Shown: positions 1 to 6,612 of the stretch, in pieces | How the letters are laid out: each line of letters starts with the position of its first letter | How positions within the stretch are numbered: the stretch's first letter is position 1 | Source: Mollicutes bacterium | Lineage (GTDB): Bacteria > Bacillota_I > Bacilli_A > RF39 > UBA660 | Direction: 5' to 3' | Assembly: GCA_012838395.1 (NCBI GenBank) | Contig: DUPI01000024.1 | Location: forward strand, 1-11,540 | DNA length: 11,540 bases | Notes under the pieces: generated by a model | Databases searched by the model: none | The model's input: only the letters and a program-made list of their open reading frames with translations | Told to the model about the DNA's origin: nothing | Position numbers and translations under genes: made by a program

Positions 1-1614
1 ACGATTCCTAATAATGAAATTGGACGAAATATTCAAACTAGAGACGTTTATTATTATCAGGATATGAAAAAAGTAAGATATATTCATTTTACTGATTTAC
101 ATGGGTATATGCACCAATTAAATATTAATGAAATATTTGTTCGTGCTAATGGAGTAAATATACCTTATAGCATTTATTGTGAAGGTTGTAGTGAAAACTT
201 TTATGAAAAAATAACTAACCAAAAAATAAGTTATGAAGGTTCTTACGTGCTTTGGGGTGGATATTTAAGATTAGACTTGGGTCAATATTATAATTTATCA
301 GATTTAAATATTTTATTTTATATAACTGATACTAGTGAATGGGAAAAAAAATATAAGATAAGTGTTAGTCGAGAAGAATCGTTAAATAGTAATATTTATA
401 GTGAGGTTTTATCACGAATGTTTTTTAAACACAATAATTACGATGATTATAATGAAATTCAACATCAATTAGATAAGATAAATCTAGTATCACCAGAATG
501 GGATGGACAGGTAAAAAGTTATAATCCTGTTGTTGCCACAACAACTAGAAGGATAGACAAAAAAGTAGAATATCGGTATCAAGATACTCTTTTTCATTAT
601 TATAAATTAATTAGAGTATATGCTAATGATTATTATACAAATGCTCCATTAGGATTTCCGATTAAAGATGAGTTGGATAAGATTGAATATTATCAATCAA
701 GATATAGAGACAGGGTAACGATAAAAAAGAAAATAATAATTAATGATAAAAATCAAAAATTAGAGGATTTTGTAGTTGAAAATACAACGAATGAAATGAC
801 TATAAGTAGTACAATTAATTATGATGAAAACGGAATATATGATGTTTCATATATATTTCCTTTTGGTACAATTGACAGATTAGTTTATGTTAACATTGAG
901 GATAATAATTGTAAATGTAATGACAATGATAATTCTGACCCAAATGACCCAGGTGAAGATAATGCTGATCCAATAGATGATGAAGAGCCTGATCCAACTG
1001 AACCGGGTGAAGATGATAATGATCCAATAGATGAAGAAGAACCAAATCCAGACGAACCGGGTGAAGATGATAATGATCCAATAGATGAAGAAGAACCAAA
1101 TCCAGACGAACCGGGTGAAGATGATGCTGATCCAATAGATGATGAAGAGCCTGATCCAACTGAACCGGGTGAAGATGATAATGATCCAATAGATGAAGAA
1201 GAACCAAATCTAGATATACAGGATAAGGATGACAAGGACTTAACTTATGACTCTATCAAAAGTGATAACCACACGGATAACGAAAACCATAAATCTAATA
1301 AGGTGAATAAAAGTAATGAAAAATTAGATTTTAATAATGTTACAAATTTAAATAACATAAAGAAAAATAATACAATCATGAAAAAGGAAACACTAGATGA
1401 ATTGGTGGATTCTTCAAAGTTGATTAATAATTTAAATGAAAAAGATAAAAATAACATTAATAATGAAGATGAAGAGGTGACGAAGAAAGTGGATAAATTT
1501 AATAAAAAGAAATTTTTGGGTTACAATTTAATTTTATTTCCAATTACTATATTTTTATTAGTAGGGTTAGTTAAGTATTGCAAACAACGAAGAATAAATA
1601 AAAAGTCGGAATAA
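1..1614 (+). CDS. Surface protein with acidic repeat stalk and C-terminal membrane anchor (5' end missing)
   Basis: The frame is open from base 1, so the gene continues off the left edge; the first in-window ATG at 64 is probably internal. The visible part is 537 residues. About 300 residues of Tyr/Asn/Asp-rich sequence with no family I recognise come first, ending near a CKC pair. Five 18-residue Pro/Asp/Glu repeats follow (949-1218), then about 85 residues rich in Lys, Asn and Asp. A single hydrophobic segment (about 1528-1578) and a short basic tail with KQRR and KK end the protein. This order (globular ectodomain, acidic stalk, membrane anchor, positive tail) is typical of Gram-positive surface proteins, and I infer an outside N-terminus. 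No LPXTG-like motif precedes the hydrophobic stretch, so sortase attachment is not supported. Its role (adhesion or other) cannot be told from sequence. No strong terminator follows, only a weak 5-bp hairpin at 1609-1623. Confidence 0.8.
   Translation, partial: TIPNNEIGRNIQTRDVYYYQDMKKVRYIHFTDLHGYMHQLNINEIFVRANGVNIPYSIYCEGCSENFYEKITNQKISYEGSYVLWGGYLRLDLGQYYNLSDLNILFYITDTSEWEKKYKISVSREESLNSNIYSEVLSRMFFKHNNYDDYNEIQHQLDKINLVSPEWDGQVKSYNPVVATTTRRIDKKVEYRYQDTLFHYYKLIRVYANDYYTNAPLGFPIKDELDKIEYYQSRYRDRVTIKKKIIINDKNQKLEDFVVENTTNEMTISSTINYDENGIYDVSYIFPFGTIDRLVYVNIEDNNCKCNDNDNSDPNDPGEDNADPIDDEEPDPTEPGEDDNDPIDEEEPNPDEPGEDDNDPIDEEEPNPDEPGEDDADPIDDEEPDPTEPGEDDNDPIDEEEPNLDIQDKDDKDLTYDSIKSDNHTDNENHKSNKVNKSNEKLDFNNVTNLNNIKKNNTIMKKETLDELVDSSKLINNLNEKDKNNINNEDEEVTKKVDKFNKKKFLGYNLILFPITIFLLVGLVKYCKQRRINKKSE
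949..1218 (+). repeat. Five tandem 54-bp repeats coding an acidic 18-residue unit
   Basis: Units start at 949, 1003, 1057, 1111 and 1165. Each encodes PGED, two variable residues, DPID, three acidic residues and P, then a variable end. Two types alternate: A (ending DPTE; units 1 and 4) and B (ending NPDE or decayed; units 2, 3 and 5), giving the order A-B-B-A-B. Units 2 and 3 are identical in DNA, and units 1 and 4 differ at only two bases, so expansion was recent, probably by slippage or unequal recombination. The reading frame is kept throughout. Confidence 0.95.
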
Positions 1615-1626
1615 ATAATATTCTAC

Positions 1627-1669
1627 TTTTGTCGAAACTGTATAATAAGAATAATTTGTGTGCTAAATT
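1627..1669 (+). promoter_or_regulatory. Spo0A-box-like site and probable promoter of the STAS-sigma operon
   Basis: TTTTGTCGAAA at 1627-1637 contains TGTCGAA (1630-1636), a perfect match to the Spo0A-binding box of spore-forming Bacillota. Two promoter placements are possible. TATAAT at 1641-1646 may be a -10, but it lacks a good -35. Alternatively TAAATT at 1664-1669 is the -10, with a poor -35 at 1641-1646 and 17-bp spacing; the 0A box then lies just upstream of the -35. A weak -35 with an adjacent activator box is what an activator-dependent promoter looks like. In B. subtilis spoIIA is also Spo0A-controlled. The site match is seen; its use is inferred. Confidence 0.55.
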
Positions 1670-1688
1670 AGATTAACGAGGTGATACT

Positions 1689-2060
1689 ATTTTAGAAATT
1701 AATACTGAATGTCGCAAGGGAATCTTCTTTGTTCGATTAAATGGTCAATTAACTAAAGGTACAGTTGCTAAATTAAATGAGGAAATTACTTCTTTAGTAA
1801 AAGATAACGGTATTAAGAATGTTGTTTTTAATATTGATGAATTAAATGTTATTGATATGAAAGGAATAAATGCCTTATTATACAATTATGAAATTGTAAA
1901 AGCTAATAATGGTTACGGTTGTTTATGCGGAATCAACAATTCATTAGTTCGACAACGAATTCAAAATAGTAGGTTATTAAAATATATGCATGAGACAAGT
2001 GATGAAATAGGAGCAATAAATATAATAAATTTACATAAGGAGAAAATATATGAACAATAA
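1689..2060 (+). CDS. SpoIIAA-like STAS-domain protein (anti-anti-sigma homologue), apparent ATT start
   Basis: The 123-residue product aligns from memory with SpoIIAA (about 117 residues): a first beta strand (GIFFVRLNGQL), a central strand (NVVFNIDELNVID), then a helix after a conserved Gly. SpoIIAA-type proteins free a sigma factor from its anti-sigma kinase SpoIIAB and are switched off when SpoIIAB phosphorylates a serine in the DSSG motif. Here that motif reads DMKG (residues 56-59), so the acceptor serine is Met and its neighbour is Lys. No ATG, GTG, TTG or CTG lies in frame between the upstream stop at 1674 and the ATG at 1857, which sits inside the fold. ATT at 1689 stands 7 bases after GAGG (1678-1681) and is the best start. 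The gene overlaps the sigma gene by 11 bases, so the two are co-transcribed. It may act as a non-phosphorylatable STAS module or be decaying. Confidence 0.75.
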   Translation: MLEINTECRKGIFFVRLNGQLTKGTVAKLNEEITSLVKDNGIKNVVFNIDELNVIDMKGINALLYNYEIVKANNGYGCLCGINNSLVRQRIQNSRLLKYMHETSDEIGAINIINLHKEKIYEQ

Positions 2061-2457
2061 TGTATCTAACTTAGTAGTCGACAATCAAAATCTTATTTAT
2101 TCTATTTCTCATTATTTTAAAGGATATCAAAATAAGGATGATTTATTTCAAGTTGGGGTGATTGGTCTTATAAATGCTCATAAAAATTTTGATGAACCCA
2201 TTAACACCGGTGAATCTAAAGATATAAGTTTATATGATACAATTGCCGAAGTTGATAACTTAGATTTAAATAGTCTAATTGCTCTTAAAGAAGAAATAAA
2301 GAAACTAGATAATGTTGAACAAAATATTATTCAGATGCGTTATTTTGAAGATTTTACTCAAACAGAAGTTGCTAATGCATTAGGTATTAATCAAGTTCAA
2401 GTTTCTCGTAAAGAGAAAAAAATATTAGAAAAATTAAGAAATCAATTGAATGAATAA
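2050..2457 (+). CDS. Sigma-F-like factor with internal deletion (regions 2.1-2.2 joined to region 4)
   Basis: The product is 135 residues, against about 255 for SigF of B. subtilis. Residues 10-48 match sigma region 2.1-2.2, with the core-binding motif DDLFQVGVIGL. Residues 49-70 resemble the linker just before region 4 of SigF. Residues 75-133 are region 4 with the -35-reading helix-turn-helix, including NQVQVSR and EKKIL, closest to SigF among the spore sigmas. Regions 2.3 and 2.4 (melting and -10 reading), region 3 and the N-terminal region 1 are absent, yet the frame is intact across the join. The start at 2050 has AAGGAG with 7-base spacing, inside the end of the STAS gene. It cannot be a normal sigma; it might bind core polymerase or -35 DNA, or be a relic. 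An assembly deletion that happens to keep frame is a less likely alternative. Confidence 0.8.
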   Translation: MNNNVSNLVVDNQNLIYSISHYFKGYQNKDDLFQVGVIGLINAHKNFDEPINTGESKDISLYDTIAEVDNLDLNSLIALKEEIKKLDNVEQNIIQMRYFEDFTQTEVANALGINQVQVSRKEKKILEKLRNQLNE

Positions 2458-2482
2458 AAAGTAATAACAAATATTACTTTTT
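2456..2482 (+). terminator. Terminator after the STAS-sigma operon
   Basis: An 11-bp perfect hairpin (AAAAAGTAATA at 2456-2466, TATTACTTTTT at 2472-2482) with a 5-base loop starts at the sigma stop codon. The T-run forms the 3' arm. It separates the sigma gene from the spoVA-like gene, which needs its own promoter. Confidence 0.75.
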
Positions 2483-2497
2483 AATTTGGTGAAATTT

Positions 2498-2526
2498 GTA
2501 TATTAAAAATTAAAAAATCCATAATA
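2498..2526 (+). promoter_or_regulatory. Sigma-G-like promoter of the spoVA-family gene
   Basis: GTATA (2498-2502), a 17-bp spacer and CATAATA (2520-2526) fit the forespore sigma-G consensus as I recall it (GHATR and CATWHTA, about 17-18 bp apart). No good TTGACA-type -35 is present. spoVA is a classic sigma-G target in B. subtilis. The Shine-Dalgarno site begins only 5 bases after the -10, so the leader would be very short. Base composition makes partial chance matches likely. Confidence 0.45.
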
Positions 2527-2542
2527 TTAGCGGAGGTAATTT

Positions 2543-2977
2543 ATGGATGCGAATAAATATAAAGAAATAGTAGATAAGCATACACCTAAAGAAAACCGTT
2601 TATATAACGGAATGATTGCTTTTGGTGTTGGAGGATTAATGGGAATGCTTGGTGAGTTTTTAGTGCAATTTTATTCTTATATTTTGGATATTTCCTCATC
2701 AGAAGCAACCATTTTTATGATAGCAACTCTCATCTTTTTTGGTTGTTTATTTACAGCAATAGGTTTTTTTGATAAAATTGTTAATTTTGCTAAAGCTCGT
2801 TTAATAATACCAATTACTAGTTTTGGTCATTTATTAATTCATGGAGCATTAGCTAAAGCTTCTAATCTTGGCCCTATGGGTTTAGTTATGGGAATGTTTG
2901 ATTTAATATCAGCGGGTATTATCTTTGCCGTTTTCTTCTCCTTTATCTTTGCCCTAGTTTTTAAACCAAAAGACTAA
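2543..2977 (+). CDS. SpoVA-family (SpoVAC/SpoVAEB) sporulation membrane protein
   Basis: The 144-residue integral membrane protein belongs to the SpoVAC/SpoVAEB family, part of the inner spore-membrane channel that moves dipicolinic acid in B. subtilis. Residues 6-31 (YKEIVDKHTPK, then GVGG) look like the N-terminus of SpoVAC. The second half (PITSFG at 90-95, HGA at 100-102, SAGI at 123-126, final FKPKD) looks like SpoVAEB. Four hydrophobic segments lie near residues 23-46, 54-76, 86-104 and 114-140. The start has GGAGG with 6-base spacing. It stands alone: a terminator precedes it, another follows, and SpoVAD and other SpoVA partners are absent from the window. In B. subtilis spoVA lies directly downstream of the spoIIA operon, as here. 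Family assignment is firm; function in real spores is inferred. Confidence 0.85.
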   Translation: MDANKYKEIVDKHTPKENRLYNGMIAFGVGGLMGMLGEFLVQFYSYILDISSSEATIFMIATLIFFGCLFTAIGFFDKIVNFAKARLIIPITSFGHLLIHGALAKASNLGPMGLVMGMFDLISAGIIFAVFFSFIFALVFKPKD

Positions 2978-3002
2978 CAATAAACTATCTTTTTAACTAT
3001 TT

Positions 3003-3034
3003 AAGATCAAATACAATTTTGATCTTTTTCTTTT
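3003..3034 (+). terminator. Terminator after the spoVA-family gene
   Basis: AAGATCAAA (3003-3011) pairs with TTTGATCTT (3018-3026) across a 6-base loop, followed by a T-rich run to about 3034. This is a standard intrinsic terminator. Confidence 0.85.
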
Positions 3035-3069
3035 ATAAATAATGAGTAAATTTTAAAATGACTTTTATT

Positions 3070-3098
3070 CTGACTGGTTATATAGTATACTATATATA
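3070..3098 (+). promoter_or_regulatory. Probable promoter of the PFOR gene with a perfect 18-bp palindrome
   Basis: CTGACT (3070-3075), a 17-bp spacer and TATATA (3093-3098) form a plausible vegetative promoter; TATACT at 3086-3091 is an alternative -10. A perfect palindrome, TATATAGTATACTATATA at 3079-3096, fills most of the spacer and overlaps the -10. That is where a repressor operator would sit. It does not match the redox regulator Rex site as I know it (TTGTGAA-N4-TTCACAA). The alternating TA makes chance symmetry easier. Confidence 0.45.
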
Positions 3099-3118
3099 TG
3101 ATAGAAATGAGGTATCAC

Positions 3119-6100
3119 ATGAAGAAAAAAATAGTAATTGATGGTAATGAGGCTTGTGCTAGGAATGCCTATATGTTTACTGAAGTTGCTGGTATATATC
3201 CAATTACTCCATCTAGTCCGATGGCAGAACAAGTTGATTATTGGAGTAATGCTGGTAGACTCAACTTGTTTAATGACACTGTTAAAGTTGTTGAGATGCA
3301 AAGTGAAGCAGGGGCTGCTGGTATGGTTCATGGTTCACTTCAAACTGGATTATTAACAACGACCTTTACATCTAGTCAAGGGTTATTATTAATGATACCT
3401 AATATTTATAAAATGGTAGGTGAAATGCTTCCAGGAGTAATTCATGTAGCAGCAAGATCAATTTCAACTCATGCGCTTAGCATATTTGGTGATCATCAAG
3501 ATATTTATGCTACTCGTCAAACGGGAATTACAATGATGGCATCATCATCTGTTCAAGATACAGCCTATTTATCGGCCATCGCGCATTTAGTGGCTATTAA
3601 ATCATCTTTGCCGGTTATGCATTTTTTTGATGGTTTTAGAACAAGTCATGAACTTCAAAAAATTGATGTTTTAGATATTGAGGATTATAGGAACTTAGTT
3701 GACTATGATGCTTTGAAAAAATTTAGGGATAATGCACTCCGTCCAAATAAACCAATAACTAGAGGGACGGCTCAAAATGATGATATTTATTTTCAAGCAA
3801 CGGAAGTTAGAAATAAGTTTCACAATGAAGTACCTGATCTTGTTAATGAATATATGCAAAAAATTAATAAGTTAGCCGGTAGCAATTATTTACCATTTAA
3901 TTATTATGGTAGTGAAACAGCTTCCAATGTTATTGTGGCAATGGGGTCAGTTAATGAAACAATTAAAGAAACTATAGATTATTTAAATGAACAAAATTAT
4001 AATATAGGATTAATTGAAGTTCGTCTATATCGACCGTTTAGTAAAAAATATTTATTAAATGTACTTCCAAAATCAGTAAAAAGAATTGCGGTATTAGACA
4101 GAACTAAGGAGCCTGGTAGTTTAGGTGAACCATTATACTTGGATATCGTGGCGGCTTTAAAAGGAAAATCAATTTCTATTGTTGGGGGACGTTATGGACT
4201 TTCTAGTAAAAATACAACGCCTCGTCAAATAAAAGCGGTATATGATATGTTAGCATCTGAACTTAAAAATAATTTTACAATTGGTATTGTTGATGATGTT
4301 ACTAATTTAAGTTTAGAAGTTGATCCGGATTTTAAAATAACTAATTCTAAGGAATTTGCTATATATGGTTATGGTAGTGATGGAATGGTTACTGCTGCCA
4401 AATCAATTATTAAGCTTTTTGGAGACAATACTGATAATTATGTTCAGGGATATTTTCAATATGATTCTAAAAAATCTGGTGGTGTTACATTAGGACATTT
4501 AAGATTTTCAGAAAAACCAATTCGCTCAACATATTATACTGAAAATCCTAAATTAGTAGTTGTTACTAAAGATAGTTATTTGGATGATTTTAAAGTTATT
4601 CATAATATTGCTAATAATGGAATCTTTATTTTAGCAACTTCTAAATCAGAAACTGAAGTTCAAAAATTATTAACTTTAGAAATGAAAAAAATATTAATAG
4701 AACGAAATGTGAAGTTTTATATTATTAATGCTTATGAGTTAGCTCGTAAATCAGGGCTTCAAAATCGTATTAGTACAATTATGCAAGCGGCTATTATGAA
4801 AGTTATTAATATTATTGATTATGACTTTGTGATTAAAGAAATGAAAGCAATGGTTAAGGATATATTTTCAGTTAAAGGTGAACAAGTAGTTAAGGCCAAC
4901 TTTGACGCTATTGATAATACTTTAGAATACTTAAAAGAAGTAAATATAAATCTTGATGAAACTTATCCGAAATCAAATAATATTTTCGATGGTGTTTTTG
5001 AAGTGATGTCAAGACGAGAGGGGAATGAATTACCAACTTCAGCATTTTTAAATTATCCTGATGGTACATTTGATGGGGGCACCACGGAAATGGAAAAACG
5101 TGCTATTAGCGAAATTGTTCCAAGTTGGATAAGTGGTAATTGTATTCAATGTACTCAATGTTCATTTGTTTGTCCTCACGCAGTAATTCGTCCATTTCAT
5201 TTAAGTAAAGAAGAGTATAATGATGCTCCTGATTATGTCAAAAAAAGATGTATTAAGCCAATTGAAAAGCGTTTAGAAGATTATTACTATATTATTAGTG
5301 TTTCTGTTAAAGATTGTACTGGATGCCGTTTATGTATAAATATTTGTCCAGGTAAAGGTGGGCAAAAGGCTTTAGTACCAAAAGATTTATCTTTAGAAAT
5401 AAGGAACAAAGAACAAGATATTGCTGATTATCTATTTAATAATATAACTGAAAAAAATATACTTCCAGCTACTACTATAAAAGGTACTCAATTAAAAGAA
5501 CCTAAATTTTTCTTTCACGGTGCTTGTGCTGGATGTGGCGAAACAGCATATATTAAATTATTAACCCAAATATTTGGAGATCGTATGGTTATTGCCAATG
5601 CTACTGGTTGTTCATCAATATATGGAGCCAGTGCACCAAGTATGCCATATACTGTTCCGTGGGCAAGTTCATTATTTGAAGATAATGCTGAATATGGCTA
5701 TGGAATGTTAGTGGCAACTAATGTAATGCGCAATCGTGTTAGAAAAATTATGGAAGATAATTTAGATAATACCAATAGAGAATGGTTTGAAAAATGGTTG
5801 TCTAATCCTGAAGATTTTAATATTACGAAAGAAGTATATGAAAACATTGATTATAATAAAGTTCCAAAAGAATTAATCGAATTAAAAGATTATATTAAGA
5901 GTCGTACTATTTGGACAATTGGAGGAGATGGATGGGCTTATGATATAGGATTTGGTGGTATTGACCATGTTCTAGCAAGTAATGATAATGTTAATATTTT
6001 AGTACTTGATTCTCAAGTTTATTCAAATACGGGAGGTCAATCTTCAAAAGCTAGTCCAAGAGGAAGTGTAGCGCCATTTACATCCAGTGGTAAACAAGTG

Positions 6101-6553
6101 GCACGTAAAGATTTGGCGAGAATCGCGCTTTCGTATCCACATGTTTATGTCGCACAAGTTAGTTTGGCTGCTAATCCAATGCAGTTAATTAGAACTTTTA
6201 ATGAAGCAGCTTCTTATAATGGGCCTTCAATAATTATTGCGTATACTCCTTGTATTGCTCATGGAATTAAAGGTGGTATGTCTAATAGTTTAGAAAATGA
6301 AAAAGATGCAACAAAATCCGGATATTTTCCAATATTTAGATATAATCCAATAACGGAAGAATTTATGCTTGATAGTAAAAATGTTGATTTTGATTTATAT
6401 GAAGATTTTTTAAATACTCAAACTCGTTATACTATGCTTAAAAAAATTAATCCAGAACAAGCAGAAGAGTTACTTGAGCAACAAAAAAAGGATTCGATGA
6501 AGAAATACAATTATTATAAAAAGTTAGCGGAAAAAGAAAAAACTATTGAATAA
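3119..6553 (+). CDS. nifJ: Pyruvate:ferredoxin (flavodoxin) oxidoreductase, single-chain NifJ type
   Basis: The cytoplasmic enzyme oxidises pyruvate with CoA to acetyl-CoA and CO2 and reduces ferredoxin or flavodoxin, a hallmark of anaerobic fermentation. At 1144 residues it is close to the usual 1170-1200. The N-terminal domain shows the family TPITPSSPMAE-type motif (YPITPSSPMAEQ). Two 4Fe-4S clusters are coded by CxxCxxCxxxC at 675-685 and 733-743. The third cluster has Cys 803, 806, 831 and 1045, with the same 28-residue span as the characterised enzyme from Desulfovibrio africanus. The thiamine diphosphate site is GDGWAYD (936-942) followed by SNTGGQSSK. I chose ATG 3119, 6 bases after GAGG, over the ATG at 3098, which has no ribosome site and overlaps the -10. 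It is monocistronic; no ferredoxin gene is adjacent. Confidence 0.96.
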   Translation: MKKKIVIDGNEACARNAYMFTEVAGIYPITPSSPMAEQVDYWSNAGRLNLFNDTVKVVEMQSEAGAAGMVHGSLQTGLLTTTFTSSQGLLLMIPNIYKMVGEMLPGVIHVAARSISTHALSIFGDHQDIYATRQTGITMMASSSVQDTAYLSAIAHLVAIKSSLPVMHFFDGFRTSHELQKIDVLDIEDYRNLVDYDALKKFRDNALRPNKPITRGTAQNDDIYFQATEVRNKFHNEVPDLVNEYMQKINKLAGSNYLPFNYYGSETASNVIVAMGSVNETIKETIDYLNEQNYNIGLIEVRLYRPFSKKYLLNVLPKSVKRIAVLDRTKEPGSLGEPLYLDIVAALKGKSISIVGGRYGLSSKNTTPRQIKAVYDMLASELKNNFTIGIVDDVTNLSLEVDPDFKITNSKEFAIYGYGSDGMVTAAKSIIKLFGDNTDNYVQGYFQYDSKKSGGVTLGHLRFSEKPIRSTYYTENPKLVVVTKDSYLDDFKVIHNIANNGIFILATSKSETEVQKLLTLEMKKILIERNVKFYIINAYELARKSGLQNRISTIMQAAIMKVINIIDYDFVIKEMKAMVKDIFSVKGEQVVKANFDAIDNTLEYLKEVNINLDETYPKSNNIFDGVFEVMSRREGNELPTSAFLNYPDGTFDGGTTEMEKRAISEIVPSWISGNCIQCTQCSFVCPHAVIRPFHLSKEEYNDAPDYVKKRCIKPIEKRLEDYYYIISVSVKDCTGCRLCINICPGKGGQKALVPKDLSLEIRNKEQDIADYLFNNITEKNILPATTIKGTQLKEPKFFFHGACAGCGETAYIKLLTQIFGDRMVIANATGCSSIYGASAPSMPYTVPWASSLFEDNAEYGYGMLVATNVMRNRVRKIMEDNLDNTNREWFEKWLSNPEDFNITKEVYENIDYNKVPKELIELKDYIKSRTIWTIGGDGWAYDIGFGGIDHVLASNDNVNILVLDSQVYSNTGGQSSKASPRGSVAPFTSSGKQVARKDLARIALSYPHVYVAQVSLAANPMQLIRTFNEAASYNGPSIIIAYTPCIAHGIKGGMSNSLENEKDATKSGYFPIFRYNPITEEFMLDSKNVDFDLYEDFLNTQTRYTMLKKINPEQAEELLEQQKKDSMKKYNYYKKLAEKEKTIE

Positions 6554-6564
6554 ATAGTTTTTTT
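6536..6564 (+). terminator. Terminator overlapping the end of the PFOR gene
   Basis: AAACTATT and AATAGTTT form an 8-bp stem (6540-6560) with a 5-base loop, with A's before and T's after it. The stop codon lies in the hairpin. The A-run on the 5' side means it could also work in the reverse direction. Confidence 0.7.
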
Positions 6565-6593
6565 GTGTAAATTTGTCGTATTGGGTTAAAATA
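6563..6593 (+). promoter_or_regulatory. Probable promoter of the small exported-protein gene
   Basis: TTGTGT (6563-6568) and TAAAAT (6587-6592), 18 bp apart, give a plausible vegetative promoter. The same bases include GGTTAAAATA (6584-6593), which fits the sigma-F -10 consensus as I recall it (GGnnAnAnTA), but the matching -35 is only approximate (GTGTA, 14 bp upstream). I cannot tell which reading is right. Confidence 0.4.
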
Positions 6594-6612
6594 ACAATAT
6601 GGAGGACTCAAT

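Noticed and set aside
949..1218. CRISPR-like array
   Set aside because: The units are directly adjacent with no spacers and keep a coding frame.
885..1235. Long reverse-strand open frames opposite the acidic repeats
   Set aside because: They are Ser/Gly- or Leu/His-rich mirror translations of the tandem repeat, with no ribosome site; the + frame continues on both sides and has a proper membrane end.
1528..1611. LPXTG sortase signal on the surface protein
   Set aside because: The hydrophobic segment and basic tail are present, but no LPXTG-like motif precedes them.
1948..1954. Second Spo0A-box match (TTCGACA, reverse orientation)
   Set aside because: It lies inside the STAS coding region and is explained by the codons; no promoter is near.
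1857..2060. A 67-residue gene starting at ATG 1857
   Set aside because: That ATG is inside the STAS domain; the frame and homology continue upstream to 1689, where a good ribosome site exists.
3065..3331. Reverse-strand 88-residue frame over the start of the PFOR gene
   Set aside because: It opposes strongly supported PFOR coding sequence and has no ribosome site or family match.
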